DNA of 11,803 nucleotides from the NCBI GenBank assembly GCA_023450335.1, contig JAEXHA010000123.1, forward strand, positions 1-11,803, given 5' to 3'. The notes under the pieces were generated by a model. It had not been told where the DNA came from, did no database searches, and saw only the letters and a list, made by a program, of their open reading frames with translations. This document shows, piece after piece, positions 6,987 to 11,803 of this stretch (the first letter of the stretch is position 1; each line of letters opens with the position of its first letter). The stretch is from Actinomycetes bacterium (GTDB lineage Bacteria > Actinomycetota > Actinomycetes > Actinomycetales > Microbacteriaceae). A program made the translations under genes and the position numbers.

Positions 6987-6990
6987 GTCG

Positions 6991-6998
6991 TCTCCTCA
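6991..6998 (-). promoter_or_regulatory. RBS of the 29-codon ORF
   Basis: TGAGGAGA on the minus strand, 4 nt before the ATG at 6986. It is a strong match to the anti-Shine-Dalgarno sequence and the main sign that this tiny frame is translated. Confidence 0.65.
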
Positions 6999-7030
6999 GC
7001 TGGTGCTGCGCCGGTCGACACAGCCTTGCC

Positions 7031-7060
7031 ACGTTAGCGGCGGGTGGATGCCGGAGTCAA
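7031..7060 (-). promoter_or_regulatory. Sigma70-type promoter of the rtcB leader
   Basis: On the minus strand, TTGACT (7060-7055) and TAACGT (7036-7031) are separated by 18 nt, close to the housekeeping consensus. It is the best -35/-10 pair in the window. The predicted start is near 7024, giving a leader of about 38 nt before the small ORF. The back-to-back promoter for the S9 peptidase gene (-10 at 7077-7082) is 17 bp away. The 14-bp GC palindrome GCGCCGCGCGGCGC at 7061-7074 lies between them. Confidence 0.7.
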
Positions 7061-7076
7061 GCGCCGCGCGGCGCGT

Positions 7077-7082
7077 TAGCGT
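7077..7082 (+). promoter_or_regulatory. -10 box for leaderless S9 peptidase gene
   Basis: TAGCGT, then exactly 6 nt, then the ATG at 7089. This is the same hexamer and spacing as before the aldo/keto reductase. The GGAG at 7083-7086 is only 2 nt from the ATG and too close to serve as a normal Shine-Dalgarno site. Confidence 0.6.
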
Positions 7083-7088
7083 GGAGAC

Positions 7089-9182
7089 ATGGCAACCCCT
7101 TTCGACTCCCTCGACGACTACCTCTCGCTTCCGCGCATCGAAGGGCTGGCGCTCTCGCCCGACGGCGCCCGCGCCGTGCTGACGGTGGCGACGCTGAACA
7201 AGGACAAGACCGGGTATGACCGGTCGCTGTGGCAGGTGCCCGTCGAGGGCGAGGGGATGCCGGTGCGGCTCACCCGCTCGGCGAAGGGTGAATCGGGGGC
7301 GGCGTTCACGGCGGACGGCGATGTGCTGTTCGTCTCGGCACGCCCCGACAGTGAGGGCGACGGCGAGGACGATCCGCAGGCGCAGTTGTGGCTGCTGCCG
7401 GCCGCGGGCGGCGAGGCCCGCCCCGTGACGCGGCTGGCCGCGGGCGTGTCCGATGTGGTCACCGCCTCCGCGTCGGACCGCGTCGTCATCGGGTCGTCGC
7501 TGCTGCCGGCGTCGGACTCCATCGAAGACGACGCGAAGCGCCGCGCCGACCGCAAGAAGAAGAAGGTCGCCGCGATCCTGCACACCGCCTACCCGGTGCG
7601 ACACTGGGACCACGACCTCGGTCCGGCGGCACCGGCCTTCCACAGCCTCGACCTCGGCGGCCTCGCCGACACGGTCGAGGTGCTGACCGCTGCGCCGGCC
7701 GAGCCCGCCGCAGACGCCGGCGACGACGCCGACGAGATCGCCACCACGCCGTACCCGGCATCGCTGCCGCGCCCGCGCACGCTCGTCCGCGGACGTCAGG
7801 CCGACGCCGCCGGCTCGGCCCTCTCACCCGACGGGCGCACATTCGTGGTGTCGCTGCAGACGCCGCAGGGCCGCGCCTCCCGCTACCGTCTCGTCGCCGT
7901 CGACACCGAGACCGGTGAGATGACCGAGCTGTTCGACGAGCGCGACACGTACTTCGAGGCGCCCACGATCAGCCACGACGGCCGCACGATCGCCTTCCTC
8001 AAGGCGGCGCGGTCCACCCCGGCCGGCCCCGCCGACCAGGAGCTGTGGATCTGCGGCATCGACGGCTCGGACCCCCGACAGGTCGCAGCGGGATGGGACC
8101 GGTGGCCCACCGGCATCCACTTCGATCGTGATGACACCGCACTGATCGTGACCGCGGACCAGGACGGCCGCGGCCCGATCTTCCGCGTGCCGCTGGACGG
8201 CGGCGCGGTGCAGCAGCTGACCGACGACGACTTCACCTACACGCATGTCGACGTGCGCCCGTCGGGCGAGCTGGTGGCGCTGCGGTCGAACTGGATGACG
8301 CCCCCGCACGCCGTGCGCATCGGCCGCGACGGCGCCGTGAGCCCGCTGACCACGCCGGTGGCGCTGCCCGAGGTGCCGGCCACCATGACCGAGGTCGAGA
8401 CGACGGCAGCCGACGGCGCGCGCGTGCGCGGCTGGCTGCTGCTGCCCGACGGCGCGTCGGCGGCAGCTCCCGCGCCGCTGCTGCTGTGGATCCATGGCGG
8501 CCCGCTGAACAGCTGGAACGCCTGGAGCTGGCGCTGGAACCCGCAGCTGGCCGTGGCCCGTGGGTACGCCGTGCTGCTGCCCGACCCGGCGCTGTCGACC
8601 GGTTACGGCCTCGAGTTCATCGCCCGGGGCTGGAACGCGTGGGGGGCAGCCCCGTTCACCGACCTCATGTCGATCACCGATGCCGTGGTCGCACGCGATG
8701 ACATCGACCAGGACCGCACGGCGGCGATGGGCGGGTCGTTCGGCGGCTACATGGCCAACTGGGTCGCGGGGCACACCGACCGGTTCCGCGGCATCGTGAC
8801 GCACGCGAGCCTGTGGGCCCTCGACCAGTTCAGCGGCACGACCGACCACGCCGACTACTGGACCGAGATCTTCACCCCGGAGGCGATGATCGAGAACTCG
8901 CCGCACCGGTTCGTGGAAGACATCGTCACGCCGATGCTCGTCATGCACGGCGACCGCGACTACCGCGTGCCGATCGGTGAGAGCCTGCGGCTGTGGGCCG
9001 AGCTCAACGAACACTATTCGGCCGACGACGGGTCGAGCCCGCACCGGTTCCTCTACTACCCCGATGAGAACCATTGGGTGCTCGCACCGCAGCACGCGAA
9101 GGTCTGGTACGAGACGGTGTTCGCCTTCCTCGACGAGCGGGTGCACGGTGGGGAGTTCACCCGGCCGGAGCTGCTGGGCTGA
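7089..9182 (+). CDS. S9 family peptidase (acylaminoacyl-peptidase-like)
   Basis: A 697-residue cytoplasmic serine peptidase or oligopeptide hydrolase. The N-terminal part (about 1-430) is a beta-propeller made of TolB/WD-like blades, seen as repeated LSPDGARAVL, LSPDGRTFVV and ISHDGRTIAF units. The C-terminal part (about 440-690) is an alpha/beta-hydrolase domain. Its oxyanion region is LLWIHGGP, the nucleophile S550 is in GGSFGGY, the catalytic Asp is probably D624 in HGDRDYRVP, and the catalytic His is H662 in PDENHWVL. This order and the motifs match the S9C (acylaminoacyl/dipeptidyl) branch. No signal peptide is seen. The acidic, Ala-rich stretch at about residues 200-220 is a probable loop. 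The leaderless start at 7089 is supported by the TAGCGT box. It converges on rimK with 51 bp between the stop codons. The exact substrate is unknown. Confidence 0.95.
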   Translation: MATPFDSLDDYLSLPRIEGLALSPDGARAVLTVATLNKDKTGYDRSLWQVPVEGEGMPVRLTRSAKGESGAAFTADGDVLFVSARPDSEGDGEDDPQAQLWLLPAAGGEARPVTRLAAGVSDVVTASASDRVVIGSSLLPASDSIEDDAKRRADRKKKKVAAILHTAYPVRHWDHDLGPAAPAFHSLDLGGLADTVEVLTAAPAEPAADAGDDADEIATTPYPASLPRPRTLVRGRQADAAGSALSPDGRTFVVSLQTPQGRASRYRLVAVDTETGEMTELFDERDTYFEAPTISHDGRTIAFLKAARSTPAGPADQELWICGIDGSDPRQVAAGWDRWPTGIHFDRDDTALIVTADQDGRGPIFRVPLDGGAVQQLTDDDFTYTHVDVRPSGELVALRSNWMTPPHAVRIGRDGAVSPLTTPVALPEVPATMTEVETTAADGARVRGWLLLPDGASAAAPAPLLLWIHGGPLNSWNAWSWRWNPQLAVARGYAVLLPDPALSTGYGLEFIARGWNAWGAAPFTDLMSITDAVVARDDIDQDRTAAMGGSFGGYMANWVAGHTDRFRGIVTHASLWALDQFSGTTDHADYWTEIFTPEAMIENSPHRFVEDIVTPMLVMHGDRDYRVPIGESLRLWAELNEHYSADDGSSPHRFLYYPDENHWVLAPQHAKVWYETVFAFLDERVHGGEFTRPELLG

Positions 9183-9246
9183 GGCTCACTCCTCGGCCCT
9201 GGCTGCGCGGCTGGGCTCACTCCTCGACGGGGCTCACTCCTCGGCC
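9183..9246. repeat. Three copies of GGCTCACTCCTCG at the rimK 3' end
   Basis: The 13-mer occurs at 9183-9195, 9214-9226 and 9231-9243; the first and third copies match over 16 bp (9183-9198, 9231-9246). The third copy contains the last codons and TGA of rimK on the minus strand. The first is 48 bp further on and in the same frame, so it encodes the same Ala-Glu-Glu-stop. This suggests a small tandem duplication of the gene end. It fills the convergent gap between the peptidase gene and rimK; no convincing terminator hairpin is seen there. Confidence 0.75.
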
Positions 9247-10427
9247 GGGATCGGCTCGGCGGGGAGCTTGCGCACGCGCGCGCGTCGGCGCCGGCGCTCG
9301 GGGATCATCGACCGCATCTCCTCGAGCTTGCCGAAGCACAGCATGCGGTCGCCGGCTTCGAGGGTCACACCCTTGCGCGGGTTCGGGATGACGGTGGCAC
9401 CGCGATGCAGGGTCAGGACCGTGATGTCGCGCTCCCACAGCCCGGCTTCGCCGAGCGTCTTGCCGACGAACTCGCCGTTGCCGTGCATGACGAGTTCGGC
9501 CACGCCGTAGCCGGTCGACACCGACAGGCGCTGGCGCACATCGATCTCGGGGAAGGCGACCTGCGCGGCGATGTGGTCGATGATGGCACCGGCGACGTCG
9601 AGCTGGGTCGCCTCTTCGATGCCCTGCAGGCCGGGGGAGGAGTTGACCTCCATCACCAGCGGGCCGTCGGCCCCCTCGAGCATGTCGACGCCGGCGACGC
9701 GCAGGCCCATGATCTGCGCGGACCGCACGGCCGCCTGCTGGTACTCGGTCGTAAGCTCCACCGGCTCGACCGAGCCGCCGCGGTGCACGTTCGAACGGAA
9801 CTCGTCACCCCGCGCGGTGCGCCGCATCGCCGCGACGACCCGATCGCCCACGACGAGCGCGCGGATGTCGCGCCCGCGGCTCTCGGCGACGAACCGCTGG
9901 ATGAGCACGTTCTGGTTGGTCGAGTGCAGCGTCTCGATGATCGCCTCGGCGACCTTCACTTCAGGCGCGAGGATCACACCGATGCCCTGCGTGCCCTCGA
10001 GCAGCTTGATGACGACTGGGGCGCCGCCGACCTGTTCGATCGCGGGCCGCACGTCGGCCCGGTTGCGCACGAACGCCGTCGCCGGCATGCCGATGTTGTG
10101 CCGCGACAGGATCTGGTTCGCCCGCAGCTTGTCGCGCGCGTTCGAGATGCCGTTGGCGGTGTTCGGCGTGTACACGTCCATCTGCTCGAACTGGCGCACC
10201 ACCGCCGTGCCGAAGTAGGTGATCGACGCGCCGATGCGGGGGAGGATCGCGTCGTAGTCGCTGAGCTGCTTGCCCCGGTACTGCAGGTCGGGCAGCTCGC
10301 CGGAGAGGTCTATCGCGAAGCGCAGCGTGTTGAGCACCTTCACGTCGTGACCGCGCTGCTGCGCGGCCGCGCGCAGGCGCTGCGTCGAATATGCCCGTGG
10401 GGCGCGCGAGAGGATCGCGAGCTTCAT
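9234..10427 (-). CDS. rimK: RimK-type alpha-L-glutamate ligase with RCK_C-like C-terminus
   Basis: ATP-grasp ligase that adds glutamates to protein C-termini; the classical E. coli target is ribosomal protein S6. Residues 1-290 align in character with E. coli RimK throughout: MKLAILSRAP, PRIGASITYFGTAVVRQFE, the nucleotide loop KLLEGTQGIGV (141-151), the RimK hallmark FRSNVHRGG (210-218) and the metal/substrate segment VMEVNSSPGL (258-267). Unlike the roughly 300-residue E. coli enzyme, it has about 100 extra residues. A TrkA-C/RCK_C-like domain (about 302-378, with GKTLGEAGLWERDITVLTL and LEAGDRMLCFGKLEEM) is followed by a basic tail ending Ala-Glu-Glu. The ATG at 10427 has AGGGG 6 nt upstream. 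An in-frame ATG at 10478 would overlap the divergent gene and lacks homology. It is divergent from a DUF785 protease, 25 bp apart. RCK_C domains elsewhere sense small ligands, so ligand control is plausible but inferred. Confidence 0.93.
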   Translation of the reverse strand: MKLAILSRAPRAYSTQRLRAAAQQRGHDVKVLNTLRFAIDLSGELPDLQYRGKQLSDYDAILPRIGASITYFGTAVVRQFEQMDVYTPNTANGISNARDKLRANQILSRHNIGMPATAFVRNRADVRPAIEQVGGAPVVIKLLEGTQGIGVILAPEVKVAEAIIETLHSTNQNVLIQRFVAESRGRDIRALVVGDRVVAAMRRTARGDEFRSNVHRGGSVEPVELTTEYQQAAVRSAQIMGLRVAGVDMLEGADGPLVMEVNSSPGLQGIEEATQLDVAGAIIDHIAAQVAFPEIDVRQRLSVSTGYGVAELVMHGNGEFVGKTLGEAGLWERDITVLTLHRGATVIPNPRKGVTLEAGDRMLCFGKLEEMRSMIPERRRRRARVRKLPAEPIPAEE

Positions 10428-10440
10428 GGAAAACCCCTGC

Positions 10441-10446
10441 CAAGAT
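10441..10446 (+). promoter_or_regulatory. Possible -10 box of the retropepsin-like gene
   Basis: CAAGAT, 6 nt before the GTG at 10453, matches TANNNT only in the second A and the last T, but at the spacing seen for the other leaderless genes here. The whole divergent gap is 25 bp, so any -35 contact falls inside the first codons of rimK. Confidence 0.3.
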
Positions 10447-10452
10447 GGTGCG

Positions 10453-10932
10453 GTGAGCGAATCCACCCATTCAAACACCCTCGCGGGATGGCGAGAGTGG
10501 GTTCAGCTACCCGATGTCGGCGTGCCGTGGATCAAGGCGAAGCTCGACACCGGAGCGCAGACCTCGTCGATCCATGCGTACGACGTCGAGGCCTTCGACC
10601 GCGACGGCACGGCGTGGGTGCGCTTCCGCATCCGGCCGTGGCAGCGATCGGACGCGGACGAGGTCGACGTAGAGCTGCCGGTCCTCGACGTGCGCCGCGT
10701 GCGCAGCTCGTCGGGACACGTCGAGGAGCGTTTCGTGGTGCTCATGCGGCTCATCCTGCTCCGACGCGAGGTCACCGCGGAGGTGACGCTCAGCAACCGC
10801 GATGCGATGGGATTCCGGATGCTCATCGGGCGTGAAGCACTCAGCCGAGGCTTCGTCGTCGACTCGGCACGGTCGTTCCTCGGCGACGGTGCGCCCCGGC
10901 CGATGCGCCGACGCAATCGCGGCACCGCGTAA
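10453..10932 (+). CDS. RimK-associated retropepsin-like protease (DUF785 / 'zinc protease')
   Basis: A 159-residue protein of the PF05618 family, often annotated as ATP-dependent zinc protease but related in fold to single-domain aspartic retropepsins. The likely catalytic motif is KAKLDTGAQTSSIHA, with D32-T33-G34-A35. The family glycine signature GFRMLIGREALSRGFVVD lies near residues 126-143. A basic C-terminal tail follows. Length and order match stand-alone family members, with no signal peptide. The GTG at 10453 is chosen because an in-frame ATG at 10426 would reach back over the rimK start. Homologues are commonly neighbours of rimK; the Pseudomonas counterpart RimB works with RimK in ribosomal protein glutamylation. 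A role in trimming glutamate tails made by the divergent rimK product is therefore likely, but inferred from context. Confidence 0.88.
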   Translation: MSESTHSNTLAGWREWVQLPDVGVPWIKAKLDTGAQTSSIHAYDVEAFDRDGTAWVRFRIRPWQRSDADEVDVELPVLDVRRVRSSSGHVEERFVVLMRLILLRREVTAEVTLSNRDAMGFRMLIGREALSRGFVVDSARSFLGDGAPRPMRRRNRGTA

Positions 10933-10996
10933 AGCGGGCGGCCGGCGCGCTGCCGTCACGGCGCAGACACCGCGCCACGGGTCCCCGCGACTGCGG

Positions 10997-11752
10997 TCAC
11001 CGCGGGCTGGCGGCGGCGAGCCACTCGTCGAAGGTCTGCGTGCCGATGACGGCCCCGGCGCCGGCCAGGTTGAGCCCCTCACGCATGCCCTTCATCTGCT
11101 TGGTCGGCAGCGAGATCGCGGGGATCCAGCCTCGGGCCCCGTGGGCGCGGGCGTAGCGGCGCACCATGTCGTCCAGCTGCTCTTCGCGCGGGCCGGCCAG
11201 CTCGATGAGCGGCTGGGGCTCGCCGGCGGCGATGCGGGCCAGGTGCGCGCCGACTTCCGCAGCGGCGATGGGCTGTGTTCGCGCGCGAGGCGCCAGCTGC
11301 AGCGGACCGAACTTCGCCCGCGCCGCGATCTGGGCGGCGAATTCATGGAACTGCGTCGCGCGCACGATCGTCGATCCGATGCCGCTGGCGGCCAACGTCT
11401 GCTCCTGCGCGAGTTTGCCGGCGTAGTAATCGTGCGGGTTGCGGTCGACGCCCACGATCGACAGCAGCACCAGGTGCCGCACCCCGGCCTCCTCCGCCGC
11501 GGCGGCAAGGTTGCCGGTCGCCGCGGTGAAGAACCGGGTGGCCTCGCCTGCGGACAGCGTCGTGATGTTCGCGGCGTCGATCACGGCATCCACCCCGGTC
11601 AGCGCACTCGCCAGGCCCGCACCGGTCACCAGGTCGACGCCGGATCCACGGGTCAGCGGCACGACGTCGTCACCGCGGGCGCGGACGGCTGCTGCGATGT
11701 GGGCTCCGACGGTGCCGGTGGCCCCGGCGACAGCAATCTTCAAAGGGGGCAT
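10997..11752 (-). CDS. NAD(P)-binding atypical SDR / NmrA-like protein
   Basis: A 251-residue cytoplasmic Rossmann-fold protein. The N-terminal GATGTVG (10-16) is the dinucleotide-binding loop, followed by DAVIDAANI (55-63), an S98-containing LVLLSIVGVDRNP segment and Y109-xxx-K113 in DYYAGKLAQEQ. This gives an SDR-like Ser/Tyr/Lys arrangement, and the middle segment STIVRATQFHEFA is typical of the COG0702 NAD-dependent epimerase/NmrA group. Proteins of this kind act as quinone or aldehyde reductases, redox sensors or sugar-nucleotide enzymes, and the sequence does not distinguish among these. The ATG at 11752 follows TAGCAT by 6 nt. It converges on the DUF785 gene with 64 bp between stops; that gap holds only short GC dyads. 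Confidence 0.88.
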   Translation of the reverse strand: MPPLKIAVAGATGTVGAHIAAAVRARGDDVVPLTRGSGVDLVTGAGLASALTGVDAVIDAANITTLSAGEATRFFTAATGNLAAAAEEAGVRHLVLLSIVGVDRNPHDYYAGKLAQEQTLAASGIGSTIVRATQFHEFAAQIAARAKFGPLQLAPRARTQPIAAAEVGAHLARIAAGEPQPLIELAGPREEQLDDMVRRYARAHGARGWIPAISLPTKQMKGMREGLNLAGAGAVIGTQTFDEWLAAASPR

Positions 11753-11758
11753 GGCCCC

Positions 11759-11764
11759 ATGCTA
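11759..11764 (-). promoter_or_regulatory. -10 box for leaderless NAD(P)-binding protein gene
   Basis: TAGCAT on the minus strand, then 6 nt, then the ATG at 11752. It repeats the leaderless arrangement seen before four other genes in the window. A good -35 at 17-18 nt is not visible. Confidence 0.55.
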
Positions 11765-11776
11765 TGGGTCAGCCGG

Positions 11777-11803
11777 TCACAACTGGGCGCCGTCGTCGAA
11801 CGG
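11777..11803 (-). CDS. Possible 3' end of a further minus-strand gene
   Basis: The last codons before a TGA at 11777-11779 would read PFDDGAQL on the minus strand, a plausible protein C-terminus. It ends 12 nt upstream of the TAGCAT box of the next gene. Only eight codons are inside the window, so neither frame nor product can be established; it may equally be noncoding. Confidence 0.25.
   Translation of the reverse strand, partial: PFDDGAQL

Larger units (their letters stand above)
6848..7024 (-). ncRNA. Putative structured leader RNA of rtcB
   Basis: This is the transcript predicted from the promoter at 7031-7060 to the terminator at 6848-6880, about 177 nt. Besides the terminator it can form two further hairpins. 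One at 6930-6957 pairs GCGGAA with TTCCGC, then CCGGG with CCCGG after a single C-C mismatch, with a CCAG loop. The other, at 6883-6899, pairs TGACA with TGTCA and covers the stop codon of the small ORF. The set looks like a leader whose folding could be set by ribosome position, or a dual-function small RNA. It matches no riboswitch class I recognise. Confidence 0.35.

Noticed and set aside
9405..10835. Long plus-strand open frame opposite rimK and running into the DUF785 gene
   Set aside because: It overlaps two genes with clear family motifs in other frames, and its His/Arg/Asp-rich translation matches no family I recognise.
1..11803. CRISPR, tRNA, rRNA, insertion sequence or phage genes
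   Set aside because: No spaced direct-repeat array, cloverleaf, rRNA segment, transposase, integrase or structural phage gene could be recognised on either strand.

Overview
The window comes from a high-GC actinobacterium, most likely a Microbacteriaceae genome close to Microbacterium. This is inferred from the GC-rich codon use, the gene content, and the way most genes begin about 6-7 nt after a TANNNT -10 box, with no leader and no Shine-Dalgarno site. It looks like ordinary chromosome: metabolic, signalling and RNA/protein-processing genes, with no tRNA, rRNA, CRISPR array, transposase or phage gene.

Layout. Positions 55-1734 (minus) hold pgi, glucose-6-phosphate isomerase. A 15-bp perfect inverted repeat lies at 1802-1858. 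Positions 1887-4668 (minus) are a tightly overlapping three-gene operon: membrane sensor histidine kinase, NarL/LuxR-type response regulator, and a membrane-anchored DUF4097 protein made of repeated G/S-A-G units, a layout resembling parts of the Bacillus Lia system. A divergent aldo/keto reductase follows (4779-5609, plus), separated from the kinase by an 18-bp palindrome. It converges on rtcB, an RNA ligase (5624-6793, minus). The rtcB leader contains a good -35/-10 promoter, a 29-codon ORF with a strong Shine-Dalgarno site, an internal hairpin and an intrinsic-terminator-like hairpin, which suggests attenuation. A divergent S9 family (acylaminoacyl-type) peptidase occupies 7089-9182 (plus). 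It converges on a rimK-type glutamate ligase (9234-10427, minus) that carries an extra C-terminal TrkA-C/RCK_C-like domain. Divergent from rimK, 25 bp away, is a DUF785 retropepsin-like 'zinc protease' (10453-10932, plus), giving a likely add/remove pair for C-terminal glutamates. The window closes with an NAD(P)-binding atypical SDR/NmrA-like protein (10997-11752, minus) and a possible last few codons of another minus-strand gene.

The points most worth a second look are the structured rtcB leader with its tiny ORF, the RimK-RCK fusion next to its putative antagonist, the palindrome between the two-component operon and the reductase, and the inverted repeat upstream of pgi. No unmistakably new multi-gene system is visible; the rtcB leader is the best candidate for an undescribed regulatory element.
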